From the NCBI RefSeq assembly GCF_002909485.1, contig NZ_PPXG01000001.1, forward strand, positions 620,001 to 684,000: 64,000 bases of DNA. Reading direction: 5' to 3'. This DNA comes from Stutzerimonas stutzeri (GTDB lineage: Bacteria > Pseudomonadota > Gammaproteobacteria > Pseudomonadales > Pseudomonadaceae). Below are positions 40,726 through 50,391 of the stretch, in pieces. Under the pieces are notes generated by a model, which saw only the letters and a program-made list of their open reading frames with translations, was not told where the DNA came from and searched no databases. Position numbers and translations under genes: made by a program. Within the stretch, counting starts at the first letter, position 1. Each line of letters starts with the position of its first letter.

Positions 40726-41559
40726 ATGCTGACGCTTAAACAAAGTCGCCGCCTCAATACCGTGGTGGTCGGGCTGTTCGCCTGGGCCGTGGCGCTACTG
40801 TTGTTCTTCCCGATCTTCTGGATGCTGATGACCAGCCTGAAGACCGAGATCGACGCTTTCGCCACACCGCCGCAATTCATCTTCACGCCCACCCTGGAGA
40901 ACTACCTGCAGATCCAGGACCGCAGCGGCTACTTCAAGTACGCCTGGAACTCGGTGACTATTTCATTCGGCGCTACCGCCCTGGGCATGCTGATCGCGAT
41001 CCCCGCGGCCTACTCGATGGCCTTCTACGAAACCAAGCGTACCAAGGGCACCCTGCTGTGGATGTTGTCCACCAAAATGCTGCCGCCAGTGGGCGTGCTG
41101 GTACCCATCTACCTGCTGGCCAAGCAGTTCGGCATGCTGGACAGCCGCGCGGTGCTGATCATCATCTACACGCTGATCAACCTGCCGATTCTGGTGTGGA
41201 TGATCTACACCTACTTCAAGGACATACCGCGCGACATTCTCGAAGCAGCGCGCATGGACGGCGCCACGCTGATGCAGGAAATGGTTCGAGTGCTGTTGCC
41301 GATCAGCAAGGGCGGGCTGGCCTCGACCATGCTGCTGTCGCTGATCCTGTGCTGGAACGAAGCCTTCTGGTCACTGAACCTGACCTCCTCCAATGCCGCG
41401 CCACTGACCGCGCTGATCGCCTCCTACTCCAGTCCCGAAGGCCTGTTCTGGGCCAAGCTGTCGGCCGTCTCCACCCTCGCCTGCGCCCCCATCCTGATTT
41501 TCGGCTGGATCAGCCAGAAGCAGCTGGTCCGCGGCCTGTCGTTCGGCGCTGTTAAGTAA
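40726..41559 (+). CDS. mtlG: Polyol ABC transporter permease
   Basis: A 277-residue MalG-type permease with six helices (VVGLFAWAVALLLFFPIFWML first). The EAA loop is EAARMDGATLMQEMVRVLLPI. A GAGGA site precedes the ATG, 10 bp after mtlF. It forms the MtlFG heterodimer. Confidence 0.92.
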   Translation: MLTLKQSRRLNTVVVGLFAWAVALLLFFPIFWMLMTSLKTEIDAFATPPQFIFTPTLENYLQIQDRSGYFKYAWNSVTISFGATALGMLIAIPAAYSMAFYETKRTKGTLLWMLSTKMLPPVGVLVPIYLLAKQFGMLDSRAVLIIIYTLINLPILVWMIYTYFKDIPRDILEAARMDGATLMQEMVRVLLPISKGGLASTMLLSLILCWNEAFWSLNLTSSNAAPLTALIASYSSPEGLFWAKLSAVSTLACAPILIFGWISQKQLVRGLSFGAVK

Positions 41560-41607
41560 AGCCGCCGCGGTATTAAAAAGATCGACAAGAATAAAAGGAT
41601 TCCGAAC

Positions 41608-42711
41608 ATGGCAGATCTTAAAGTCCATAACCTGAAGAAAAGCTTCGACGGCAACGACATCATCAAGGGCATCGATCTGGACATTCGCGATCGCGAATTT
41701 GTGGTCTTCGTCGGTCCCTCCGGCTGTGGCAAGTCGACTTTGCTTCGACTGATCGCCGGACTCGAAGAAGTCAGTGGCGGCAGAATCGAACTGGACGGGC
41801 GCGACATCACCGATGTCAGCCCGGCCAAGCGCGACCTGGCCATGGTGTTCCAGACCTACGCGCTGTACCCGCACATGACGGTGCGCAAGAACATGTCCTT
41901 CGCCCTGGACCTGGCCGGTGCGGACAAACAGGAAGTGGCGCGCAAGATCGAGGCAGCCGCCCGCACCCTGGAACTGGAGCCGCTGCTAGAGCGCAAGCCA
42001 CGCCAGCTCTCCGGTGGCCAGCGCCAGCGTGTCGCCATTGGCCGCGCTATCGTGCGCAACCCCAAGGTCTTCCTGTTCGATGAGCCCCTGTCGAACCTCG
42101 ATGCCGCGCTACGCGTGCAGATGCGCCTGGAGCTGTCGCGCCTGCATCAGGAGCTGCAGGCGACAATGATCTACGTCACCCACGATCAGGTCGAAGCCAT
42201 GACCCTGGCCGACAAGGTGGTGGTGCTCAATGGCGGGCGCATCGAGCAGGTGGGTTCACCCATGGAGCTCTACCACAACCCCGCCAACCTGTTTGTAGCC
42301 GGCTTTCTCGGCACACCCAAGATGGGCTTTATGCAGGGCCGCATCAGTCAGGTCGAGGCCACCGGTTGCGAGGTGGAACTGGACGCTGGTTGCCGTCTGT
42401 ACCTTCCGCGTAGCGGCCCTTCGCTCGCGGTGGGCGACACCGTCACGCTAGGGATTCGCCCCGAGCACCTCAACCGCAGCACCGACGGCAATTGCCAGCT
42501 GGAAGTCAAAGCCGACGTCAGCGAACGACTGGGCAGCGACACCTACTGCCACGTCATCACCCACGCGAACGAGCCTTTGACCATGCGTATCCGAGGCGAC
42601 TTCACGCCGCGCTATGGCGAATCGCTGAGGCTGAGCCTGGACGCGGCCCATTGCCATCTGTTCGACGGCAACGGCCTGGCGGTCGGCCAATCCCTGCAAC
42701 AGGTGGCCTGA
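41608..42711 (+). CDS. mtlK: Polyol ABC transporter ATPase
   Basis: A 367-residue MalK/UgpC-type ATPase. Walker [10 protein letters not shown] is at residues 36-44, the signature [16 protein letters not shown] near 137, Walker [13 protein letters not shown], and the switch His in [10 protein letters not shown]. The C-terminal ~130 residues form the regulatory TOBE/MalK-like domain (LGIRPEHLN). AAGGA lies before the start. It powers MtlEFG. Confidence 0.95.
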   Translation: MADLKVHNLKKSFDGNDIIKGIDLDIRDREFVVFVGPSGCGKSTLLRLIAGLEEVSGGRIELDGRDITDVSPAKRDLAMVFQTYALYPHMTVRKNMSFALDLAGADKQEVARKIEAAARTLELEPLLERKPRQLSGGQRQRVAIGRAIVRNPKVFLFDEPLSNLDAALRVQMRLELSRLHQELQATMIYVTHDQVEAMTLADKVVVLNGGRIEQVGSPMELYHNPANLFVAGFLGTPKMGFMQGRISQVEATGCEVELDAGCRLYLPRSGPSLAVGDTVTLGIRPEHLNRSTDGNCQLEVKADVSERLGSDTYCHVITHANEPLTMRIRGDFTPRYGESLRLSLDAAHCHLFDGNGLAVGQSLQQVA

Positions 42712-42817
42712 CCCGTCCACCGCTACCCAGACATTCATTTACCGGCAGATCGCTGCGCCCGCAATGGCAGCGATCCGGCCCCCGGCTTTTCCATTCTTAC
42801 GCCCAGCGAGGCCTGAC

Positions 42818-44296
42818 ATGAAGTTGAAACGACAGAATCTGCCACAGCTGCCGGCGCACATCGCGCGTCCTGCCTACGCCCTGGACGACGTCATCGCTGG
42901 CATCGCGCACATCGGCGTGGGTGGCTTTCATCGCGCCCACCAGGCGGCCTACACCGATGCATTGATGAACACTGGCGAAGGGCTCGACTGGGGCATATGC
43001 GGCATTGGCACGCGCGCCGACGAATCGTCCATGCGCGACGCCCTCGCCTCGCAGGATTACCTCTACACCCTGGTTGAACTCGACGACCGGCCCGATACCG
43101 CGGTCCGCGTGATGGGCAGCATTCGCGACATGCTGCTGGTGAGCCAGGACGGCTCCGAAGCGGTGGTCGCCCGGCTCGCCGATCCGGCGATCCGCATCGT
43201 TTCGCTGACCATCACCGAAGGCGGTTATTGCATGGACGACGGCACTGGCGAATTCAACGCCAAGCTGCCGCATATCCAGCACGACGTAGAGAATCCTCGA
43301 ACCCCGATCAGCGTCTTCGGCCTGCTGTGCGCAGCCTTGGCCAAACGCCGCGGACAGGGTGTGCCGGCATTCACGGTGATGTCCTGCGATAACCTGCCGC
43401 ACAACGGCGACGTCACGCGCAAGGCGACGCTGGCTTTCGCCAGCCTGGTCGATGTCGAACTGGCAAGCTGGATCGAGCGCTATGTCAGCTTTCCCAACGC
43501 CATGGTCGACCGCATCACGCCGATGACCAGCCTTGCCAATCGCAAGGACCTGAAACAGCAACACGGCATTGACGATGCCTGGCCGGTGGTTTGCGAGCCT
43601 TTCGTTCAGTGGGTGCTTGAAGACAAGTTCGTGTCCGGCCGACCGGCCTGGGAGAACGTCGGCGTGCAGTTCACCGACGACGTCACGCCCTACGAAGAAA
43701 TGAAGATCAAGCTGCTGAACGGCAGCCACCTTGCCCTGACCTACCTTGGCTTTCTGCGCGGGTATCGCTTCGTTCACGAAACCATGGCCGACCCGCTGTT
43801 CGTCGAGTACATACGCCAATACATGGACGAGGACGTCACCCCGCAGCTGGCGCCCGTGCCTGGGATCGACCTCACCCAGTACAAGCAGACGCTGATCGAA
43901 CGCTTCTCCAATTGCGCCATCGCCGACCAGCTGGAACGCGTCTGTTCCGACGGCTCGTCGAAGTTTCCCAAGTTCAGCGTACCGACCATCGACCGGCTGA
44001 TCGCTGATGGCGCCGAGCTTGATCGCGCAGCGTTGGTCCTGGCGGCTTGGGCGCTGTATCTGCGCGGCGTGGACGAAAACGGCACGTCTTACCGAATCCC
44101 CGATCCACGGGCGGAGTTCTGCCAGTCGCTGGTCGAAGAGGATGAAGGGCTCGCCGAGCGCCTGCTCGGGCGGGAGGAGATCTTTGGCAATCACATAGGC
44201 CGCTCGCCAGCCTTCCGCGAGGCGTTCGAGCGCAACCTGCTGCGCCTCACCACCTTAGGCGTAAGCGGCACTCTCGATCTGTTGCTTACCCGTTGA
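42818..44296 (+). CDS. mtlD: Mannitol (polyol) 2-dehydrogenase
   Basis: A 492-residue secondary-alcohol dehydrogenase of the long-chain polyol family, oxidising mannitol to fructose, arabitol to xylulose or sorbitol to fructose with NAD+. The nucleotide-binding motif is HIGVGGFHRAHQA. The catalytic set K296, N301, H304 in KIKLLNGSHLALTYL matches K295, N300 and H303 of the P. fluorescens enzyme (493 residues). The ATG at 42818 has GAGG upstream and aligns with the family start. Its stop overlaps the region of the mtlY start. Confidence 0.94.
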   Translation: MKLKRQNLPQLPAHIARPAYALDDVIAGIAHIGVGGFHRAHQAAYTDALMNTGEGLDWGICGIGTRADESSMRDALASQDYLYTLVELDDRPDTAVRVMGSIRDMLLVSQDGSEAVVARLADPAIRIVSLTITEGGYCMDDGTGEFNAKLPHIQHDVENPRTPISVFGLLCAALAKRRGQGVPAFTVMSCDNLPHNGDVTRKATLAFASLVDVELASWIERYVSFPNAMVDRITPMTSLANRKDLKQQHGIDDAWPVVCEPFVQWVLEDKFVSGRPAWENVGVQFTDDVTPYEEMKIKLLNGSHLALTYLGFLRGYRFVHETMADPLFVEYIRQYMDEDVTPQLAPVPGIDLTQYKQTLIERFSNCAIADQLERVCSDGSSKFPKFSVPTIDRLIADGAELDRAALVLAAWALYLRGVDENGTSYRIPDPRAEFCQSLVEEDEGLAERLLGREEIFGNHIGRSPAFREAFERNLLRLTTLGVSGTLDLLLTR

Positions 44297-44307
44297 CGGA
44301 GCAGACC

Positions 44308-45831
44308 ATGTTTCTCGGTATCGATTGCGGCACTCAGGGCACCAAGGCGCTGCTGCTCGATGCATCCAGCGGACAGGTGCTCGGCCAAGGTTCGGCCGGT
44401 CACGAGTTGATCAGTGGCCCAAACGGCCGCCGCGAACAGCACGTCGAGCAATGGACGGCCGCATTCGAAGCGGCGACTGCGGCGGCGCTCGCCGAAGCCG
44501 GGGTGACGGGCGATCAGGTGCTCGGGATCGGTGTTTCTGGTCAGCAACACGGGCTGGTCACGCTTGACCGCGAAGGCCAGGTTCTAAGACCCGCCAAGCT
44601 CTGGTGCGATACCGAGTCCGCCGAGGAAAATCAGCGGCTACTGCAATGGCTGGGCGGTGAACGCGGTTCGCTGGAGCGGCTGGGAGTGGTCATCGCGCCG
44701 GGATACACGGTATCGAAGCTGTTGTGGATGAAAGAACAACACCCCCGGTTGTTCGAGCGTATTGCCCACATCCTCCTGCCCCACGATTACCTGAACTACT
44801 GGCTGACCGGCCGCTGCTGCAGTGAGTTCGGCGATTCATCCGGCACGGGTTACTTCGACGTCCGAACGCGGCGTTGGGACCTGGAAGTATTGCGGCATAT
44901 CGATGCCAGTGGGCGACTCGAAGCCGCGCTGCCGCAGCTGATCGCTCCTGATGAAGCTGTCGGCAGGCTCCGTCCGGAGCTGGCGCATCGCCTGGGCCTG
45001 AACCCGGACGCCATTGTTTCGAGCGGCGGCGGCGACAATATGATGGGCGCCATCGGTACCGGTAATATCCGCCCGGGGGCCATCACCATGAGCCTCGGCA
45101 CATCCGGCACCTTGTACGCTTTTGCTGAAGAACCGCGAATCAGCCAGCAGCCAGCGGTCGCCACGTTCTGCTCGTCCAGCGGTGGTTGGCTGCCGCTGAT
45201 CTGCACCATGAACCTGACCAATGCCAACGCAGGGATACGCGATCTGCTGGGGCTGGACCTGGAGGCGTTCAACGCACTGGTGGCGCAGGCGCCGATCGGC
45301 TGCGAGGGCGTCACCATGCTGCCCTTTCTCAACGGTGAGCGCGTCCCCGCTCTGCCCCGGGCCAGCGCCAGCCTGCACGGCCTCACCGCCGACAACCTGA
45401 GCCGCGCCAATCTCTGCCGCGCAGTGTTTGAAGGCGTGACATTCGGCCTACGCTATGGGCTGGATCTGTTGCGCGAAAGCGGCATTCGCAGCGAAAGAAT
45501 CCAGCTGATCGGCGGCGGCGCAAAGAACCCGCAGTGGAGGCAGATCGTCGCGGACCTGATGGCCACGCCGGTGGTCTGCACGTCCCATAGTGAGGCGGGG
45601 GCTCTGGGCGGGGCGATCCAGGCTGCGTGGTGTCATGCCAGACAGACCCAGCCGCGCGCCAGCCTCATCGAGCTTTGCGAGCGATGCGTCAGCCTCAACG
45701 AAACCACGGCGGTCGCGCCTGACACCGCCGCGGTTCTGGCCTATGAGCAGGCCTATCGGCGTTATCGGCAACTGGTAGCCAGCATCTACGGTCAGCAGAC
45801 GCCACCGGACCTGACGCCGGTCGCCTCCTGA
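44308..45831 (+). CDS. mtlY: Xylulokinase of the polyol cluster
   Basis: A 507-residue FGGY kinase. The ATP motif is FLGIDCGTQGTKALLLD. The xylulokinase features are VSGQQHGLV, PHDYLNYWLTG and GDSSGTGYFDVR, with the C-terminal QLIGGGAKNPQWRQIVADL adenosine motif. It phosphorylates D-xylulose from arabitol. GGAG precedes the ATG at 44308. Last gene of the operon, ahead of a strong terminator. Confidence 0.92.
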   Translation: MFLGIDCGTQGTKALLLDASSGQVLGQGSAGHELISGPNGRREQHVEQWTAAFEAATAAALAEAGVTGDQVLGIGVSGQQHGLVTLDREGQVLRPAKLWCDTESAEENQRLLQWLGGERGSLERLGVVIAPGYTVSKLLWMKEQHPRLFERIAHILLPHDYLNYWLTGRCCSEFGDSSGTGYFDVRTRRWDLEVLRHIDASGRLEAALPQLIAPDEAVGRLRPELAHRLGLNPDAIVSSGGGDNMMGAIGTGNIRPGAITMSLGTSGTLYAFAEEPRISQQPAVATFCSSSGGWLPLICTMNLTNANAGIRDLLGLDLEAFNALVAQAPIGCEGVTMLPFLNGERVPALPRASASLHGLTADNLSRANLCRAVFEGVTFGLRYGLDLLRESGIRSERIQLIGGGAKNPQWRQIVADLMATPVVCTSHSEAGALGGAIQAAWCHARQTQPRASLIELCERCVSLNETTAVAPDTAAVLAYEQAYRRYRQLVASIYGQQTPPDLTPVAS

Positions 45832-45865
45832 AGCGCAGCGCTCGGTCGATAGGCAAATAGCTCAT

Positions 45866-45903
45866 AAAAAAGGCAAAGCCACGGCGTGTGGCTTTGCCTT
45901 TGA
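45866..45903. terminator. Bidirectional terminator mtlY / acyl-CoA dehydrogenase
   Basis: A 14-bp perfect stem (45869-45882 with 45888-45901), loop ggcgt, has an A-run before it and a short T-run after. It separates two converging genes. Confidence 0.88.
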
Positions 45904-45926
45904 TCCTGCGCGCCTGGGATGACGCC

Positions 45927-47153
45927 TCAGCGGCTGCGCAGTGCGTCCCGCGGCACGTACTTGCCCAGCTCGTGACGGGCGATGGCTACCCGATGCACCT
46001 CGTCCGGGCCATCGGCCAGGCGCAGCGTGCGCTGCATCGCCCACCAGTGCGCCAGCGGGAAGTCCTCGGAAACCCCGGCGCCACCGTGAATCTGAATGGC
46101 GCGATCGATGACCTTCAGCGCGACGTTTGGTGCGACTACCTTGATCTGCGCGATCTCGCTGGCGGCGATCTTATTGCCAACGGTGTCCATCATGTAGGCG
46201 GCGTTGAGCGTCAACAGGCGCGCCATGTTGATCTCGATGCGGCACTCGGCGATGTAATCGAAGTTGGCACCCAGGCGAGCCAGCGGCTTGCCGAAGGCGG
46301 TGCGGCTGACGGCGCGTTCGCACATCAGCTTGAGGGCGCGCTCGGCGACACCAATCGAGCGCATGCAGTGGTGAATGCGGCCCGGGCCAAGCCGGCCTTG
46401 AGCGATCTCGAAGCCGCGGCCTTCGCCGAGCAGGACGTTCTCGTAAGGCACGCGCACGTTTTCCAGCAGCACCTCGGCGTGGCCGTGCGGTGCATCGTCG
46501 TAGCCGAAAACGGGCAATGGACGCAGCACCTTCACGCCGGGGGTATCCATCGGCACCAGGATCATCGAGTGCTGGGCATGGCGCGGCGCGTCCGGGTTGG
46601 TCAGGCCCATGAAGATCATGATCTTACAGCGCGGATCGCAAGCGCCGGAGGTCCACCACTTGCGACCGTTGATGACCCACTCGTCGCCCTCGCGCACCGC
46701 GCGGGCTTCCATATTGGTGGCGTCGGACGAGGCCACACCCGGCTCGGTCATGCCGAAGGCCGAACGGATTTCGCCGCGCAGCAGCGGTTCCAGCCACTCG
46801 CGCTTCTGCGCCTCGCTGCCGTAGCGCACCAGCACTTCCATGTTACCGGTATCCGGCGCCGAGCAGTTGAACGCTTCCGGGCCGAGGCCCGAGCTGCCCA
46901 TGATTTCCGCCAGCGGCGCGTATTCGGTGTTGGTCAGCCCGGCGCCCAGTTCCGATTCCGGCAGGAACAGATTCCACAGCCCCTCTGCCTTGGCCTTGGC
47001 CTTGAGCTCCTCGACGATGGCGGTCGGCTGCCAGCGATCACCCTCGGCGACCTGCTGGTGGAACACCTTTTCGGCGGGATAGACATGAGCATCCATGAAC
47101 GCTTGCACGCGCTCTCTGAGCTCTTGAACCTTCGGGGAGTAGGCGAAATCCAT
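45927..47153 (-). CDS. Acyl-CoA dehydrogenase
   Basis: A 408-residue flavin-dependent acyl-CoA dehydrogenase. FAD/substrate loops [18 protein letters not shown] and [12 protein letters not shown]-terminal [17 protein letters not shown]. The segment DGPDEVH stands where the medium-chain enzymes carry EGTxEI, as in ACAD10/11-like subfamilies, so chain-length preference cannot be inferred. The ATG at 47153 has AGAAGG upstream; a TTG 9 bases earlier is less likely. It is divergent from a LysR gene that probably controls it. The electron acceptor would be ETF. Confidence 0.93.
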   Translation of the reverse strand: MDFAYSPKVQELRERVQAFMDAHVYPAEKVFHQQVAEGDRWQPTAIVEELKAKAKAEGLWNLFLPESELGAGLTNTEYAPLAEIMGSSGLGPEAFNCSAPDTGNMEVLVRYGSEAQKREWLEPLLRGEIRSAFGMTEPGVASSDATNMEARAVREGDEWVINGRKWWTSGACDPRCKIMIFMGLTNPDAPRHAQHSMILVPMDTPGVKVLRPLPVFGYDDAPHGHAEVLLENVRVPYENVLLGEGRGFEIAQGRLGPGRIHHCMRSIGVAERALKLMCERAVSRTAFGKPLARLGANFDYIAECRIEINMARLLTLNAAYMMDTVGNKIAASEIAQIKVVAPNVALKVIDRAIQIHGGAGVSEDFPLAHWWAMQRTLRLADGPDEVHRVAIARHELGKYVPRDALRSR

Positions 47154-47253
47154 GGGCGACAACCTTCTGGCAGGTAATGTTTTGTAGTTTTGAATGCTAG
47201 AGGAGGCCTGGTGATTTATCTAAGCTATTTTCCTCGTGTATAAACATTCATCA

Positions 47254-47268
47254 CCGATATATGATCGG
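47254..47268. promoter_or_regulatory. Palindrome in acyl-CoA dehydrogenase / LysR gap
   Basis: CCGAT-ATATG-ATCGG, 5-bp arms and 5-bp centre, lies about 31 bp before the LysR start. It may be the regulator's own operator. Pattern only. Confidence 0.35.
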
Positions 47269-47299
47269 CGAATTCCGATACACGCCGGAGAGCACAACA

Positions 47300-48211
47300 A
47301 TGAACCTGAACAAGGTCGATCTGAATCTATTCATCGTCTTCGACGCCATCTACACCGAAGCGAACCTGACACGCGCCGGGCAGATCGTCGGCATCACCCA
47401 GCCCGCCGTTTCTAACGCCCTCGCCCGTCTGCGCGAAACCTTCAACGATCCGTTGTTCGTGCGCACCGCGCAGGGCATGGTGCCGACGCCGATGGCGCAG
47501 AACATCATCGGCCCGGTGCGTAATGCGCTGCAGCTGCTGCGGGTTTCGGTGCAGGAAAGCCGGACCTTCAGCCCGGCGCAGGCGAATAAGACCTTCCGCA
47601 TCAGCATGACCGACCTCACCGAGGCGGTGATGCTGCCCCCGCTATTCCAGCGCCTGCGCCGGCTGGCGCCAAACGTGAAGATCGAGAGCATGCTGGCCAA
47701 GCGCCGCGAAACCACCAAGGAACTGGCCGCTGGCCGCCTGGATTTCGCCATGGATGCGCCGCTCAACACCGATCCGCAAGTGCGGCACGTCAAGCTGCTG
47801 GAGGATCGCTACATCTGCGCGATGCGCCGCGGCCACCCGTTGGCCAAGGACAAGCTGACCCTGGAGCAATACCTGTCGCTGTCGCACATCCATATTTCCA
47901 GCCGCCGCAGCGGCCTCGGTCTGGTGGACCTGGCGCTCGGCAAGATGGGCCTGCAGCGCAAGATTGCCCTGCGCTCACAGCACTACCTGATGGCGACCCA
48001 GGTGATCGACCAGACCGACATGGCCGTGACCGTCCCCGAGCGCTTCGCCCGTCGGCATAACCTGCATCAGGTGGACCTGCCGGTGGATATCCAACCTCTG
48101 GAAACCCACATCTATTGGCATGAAAGCACCGATCAGGATCCGGCCAACCGCTGGATGCGCGAGCAGATGATCGAGATCGCCCAACAGGTAACCGCGCAAC
48201 AGGACCTCTGA
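47300..48211 (+). CDS. LysR-family regulator beside acyl-CoA dehydrogenase
   Basis: A 303-residue LysR regulator: HTH NLTRAGQIVGITQPAVSNALARL, effector domain KTFRISMTDLTEAVMLPPLF. GGAGA precedes the ATG at 47300. Divergent from the acyl-CoA dehydrogenase across 146 bp. The inducer is unknown; fatty-acid or branched-chain acyl metabolism is a guess from the neighbour. Confidence 0.88.
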   Translation: MNLNKVDLNLFIVFDAIYTEANLTRAGQIVGITQPAVSNALARLRETFNDPLFVRTAQGMVPTPMAQNIIGPVRNALQLLRVSVQESRTFSPAQANKTFRISMTDLTEAVMLPPLFQRLRRLAPNVKIESMLAKRRETTKELAAGRLDFAMDAPLNTDPQVRHVKLLEDRYICAMRRGHPLAKDKLTLEQYLSLSHIHISSRRSGLGLVDLALGKMGLQRKIALRSQHYLMATQVIDQTDMAVTVPERFARRHNLHQVDLPVDIQPLETHIYWHESTDQDPANRWMREQMIEIAQQVTAQQDL

Positions 48212-48217
48212 AGCCCT

Positions 48218-48235
48218 GGCGGGTGAAAGCCCGCC
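48218..48235. terminator. Short hairpin between LysR and gntR ends
   Basis: GGCGGG and CCCGCC arms around tgaaag lie between two converging genes. There is no U-tract, so it is a weak terminator candidate. Confidence 0.4.
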
Positions 48236-49255
48236 TCAGGCGCTGTCGCGCATCACTACCTCAAAGCCCACGTCAACACAGCGCTCGGCAGGCTGCTGAC
48301 CACGCATCAGACTCAGCAGCATCTGCGCCGCCAGCTCGCCGATCTCACCGCGGCGGGTGCGCACTGTGCTCAGCGCCGGCCGCATCCATGCCGCAGCCGG
48401 CAGGTCGTTGAAGCCGGCGATCGCCAGCCGCCCCGGCACATCCAGCCCCAGCTGATGCGCGCGAAACAAGGCGCCGAGAGCCAGGTCGTCGTTGTTGAAG
48501 AACACCGCGTCGATCTGCGGATGCTGCGCCAGCAGCCGGTCCAGCAGCTCTGCGCCAAGACCGATGGACGACAGCTGCGGCGTCAGCAACTCCAGTGTTG
48601 GCTCATAGCGCCCGGCCTGACGCATCACCTGGCGATAGCCTTCGGCTCGCTGCAAGGTACGCGGGTCCAGCTGAGCGGCGGCGAATGCGACGTGGCGGTA
48701 ACCGCGCTCGAGCAAGGTGCGAGTCATGGCGACGCCAGCTTCCAGTTGCGAGAAGCCGACACAATAGTCATCCGGCCGCTCGCTCAGCTCCATCAGCGTG
48801 ACCATCGGTGCGATGTAGTTGGCCAGCACTGCACGCGCGGCGTCGCTGCGCTCGAAACCGGTGATCAGCAACCCGGCCGGCTGATGCGCCAGATAGGCGC
48901 GCAGCAATCGCTCGTCCTCTTCGGGCCGGTAGTGGCTGACGCCGATCATCATCTCGTAGCCCGCCGGCATCAGCACCCGCTGGATGGCCTCGACCGTGTC
49001 GACGAACACCGCGTTGGACAACGAAGGAATGATCACCGCGACCAGATTGGAACGCGAACTCGCCAGGCTGCGCGCCGCCGGATGCGGCACGTAGCCGAGT
49101 GCCTTGACTGCCTGCTCGACACGCTCACGCAATGCATCAGAAACGAGATCCGGTTGCGACAGCGCGCGCGAAGCCGACATCAGCGAGCAGCCGGCACTGC
49201 GCGCAACATCGGACAGGGTTACGCGCTCGGCAGAGCGTCTGCGGCGTGTGGTCAT
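48236..49255 (-). CDS. gntR: GntR-like LacI-family repressor
   Basis: A 339-residue LacI-family repressor. The HTH is RVTLSDVARSAGCSLMSASRALSQP and the sugar-binding domain runs LVAVIIPSLSNAVFVDTVEAI to DLPAAAWMRPALSTVRT. It resembles GntR of gluconate loci and ends an operon headed by gluconokinase, so 6-phosphogluconate or gluconate is the probable inducer. The ATG at 49255 is preferred over an earlier TTG. It likely binds the palindrome at 52883-52904. Confidence 0.83.
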   Translation of the reverse strand: MTTRRRRSAERVTLSDVARSAGCSLMSASRALSQPDLVSDALRERVEQAVKALGYVPHPAARSLASSRSNLVAVIIPSLSNAVFVDTVEAIQRVLMPAGYEMMIGVSHYRPEEDERLLRAYLAHQPAGLLITGFERSDAARAVLANYIAPMVTLMELSERPDDYCVGFSQLEAGVAMTRTLLERGYRHVAFAAAQLDPRTLQRAEGYRQVMRQAGRYEPTLELLTPQLSSIGLGAELLDRLLAQHPQIDAVFFNNDDLALGALFRAHQLGLDVPGRLAIAGFNDLPAAAWMRPALSTVRTRRGEIGELAAQMLLSLMRGQQPAERCVDVGFEVVMRDSA

Positions 49256-49311
49256 GATCAATCCAGCATCTGAAGGCGGCGAATTCTATCAGTGGTATGG
49301 AAGGCAGCGCC

Positions 49312-50328
49312 CTACTGGGACGCCTTTTCCACTTCGGCCTGGACTTGGTCGAACAGCTCCTGGCCGACCGCGTCGATCACCGTCTGGATCGCGGGCTGCG
49401 CCTTCTCGCGCATGCGCTGGATCTCATCGGCACTGACCTCGTTGATCTGCATGCCGCGCTCTTTCAACGTCGCCAATGCCTGGCTGGCTTCGCGACGGGT
49501 GTCCTCGCGCTCGGCGTCGCGCGCCTTTTCCGCGGCTTCCATGAGGATGTCCTGCTCGGTCGCAGACAGCCCATCCCACCAGCGCTTGGAAACCGTGACG
49601 ATCCAGGGGCTGTAAACATGGTTGGTCACACTCAGGTACTTCTGCACCTCATAGAACTTGGATGAGAGGATGGTATTGAACGGGTTTTCCTGGCCGTCCA
49701 CCGCCTTGGTTTCCAGCGCCGTGAACAGCTCGGAAAACGGCAGCGGCACCGCGTTGGCGCCCATGCGCTTGAAGGTGTCGATGAACACCGGATTGGGCAT
49801 CACGCGCAGCTTGATGCCACTGAAGTCCTCGTACTTTTCGATCGGGCGGGCGCTATTGGTCACGTTGCGAAAACCGTTCTCCCAGTACACCAATCCGACC
49901 AGCCCCTTTTCCTCGAGTTTGTCCATCACCTGCCTGCCTACCGGGCCGTCTAGTACCTGATCGGCCTGATTCGCATCGGTGAACAGGAATGGCGTATCCC
50001 ACACCGCCATCTCCTTGCTGATGCCGACCAGCGTCGCGGTCGAGCCCACCATCATTTCCTGGGCGCCGCCGATCAATGCGTTCTGCATCTGATCATCCGA
50101 ACCGAGGCTGGCGGAGGCGAAGGTACGCATCTTGAGTTTGCCACCCGAGGCCTTGGCCACTTCCTCGGCCAGAAGCTTGGCCGCCCTGCCCTGGTTGCTG
50201 TCCTCGTTGAGCCCATAGCCGAAGCGGATCATGCGCGGACGAATGTCGTCCGCGGCCTGAGCGTGACCGAGGCTGAGTGTGCTACCGAGCAAGGCGGCAG
50301 CCAGGGTGCTGATGAGAAATCGTTTCAT
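49312..50328 (-). CDS. TRAP binding protein (DctP type) of gluconate operon
   Basis: A 338-residue periplasmic binding protein. Signal peptide LISTLAAALLGSTLSLGHAQA; body with IKLRVMPNPVFIDTFKRMGANAVPLPFSELFTALETKAVDGQENPF, holding the carboxylate-binding Arg of the family. It lies after the large permease gene with a 63-bp gap that contains an A-rich CA motif (50341-50351) touching the AAGG ribosome site. Gluconate or another sugar acid is the inferred ligand. Confidence 0.9.
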   Translation of the reverse strand: MKRFLISTLAAALLGSTLSLGHAQAADDIRPRMIRFGYGLNEDSNQGRAAKLLAEEVAKASGGKLKMRTFASASLGSDDQMQNALIGGAQEMMVGSTATLVGISKEMAVWDTPFLFTDANQADQVLDGPVGRQVMDKLEEKGLVGLVYWENGFRNVTNSARPIEKYEDFSGIKLRVMPNPVFIDTFKRMGANAVPLPFSELFTALETKAVDGQENPFNTILSSKFYEVQKYLSVTNHVYSPWIVTVSKRWWDGLSATEQDILMEAAEKARDAEREDTRREASQALATLKERGMQINEVSADEIQRMREKAQPAIQTVIDAVGQELFDQVQAEVEKASQ

Positions 50329-50340
50329 GTCGCGGTACCT

Positions 50341-50351
50341 TTCTTGTTGTT
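50341..50351 (-). promoter_or_regulatory. Candidate Hfq/Crc site at TRAP binding protein gene
   Basis: AACAACAAGAA on the minus strand runs into the AAGG ribosome site 9 bases before the ATG at 50328. It fits the AAnAAnAA catabolite-activity motif. Confidence 0.45.
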
Positions 50352-50391
50352 GGACGTTGGGTTGTTTGACGCTGGGGTTGCACGGCCGGCG

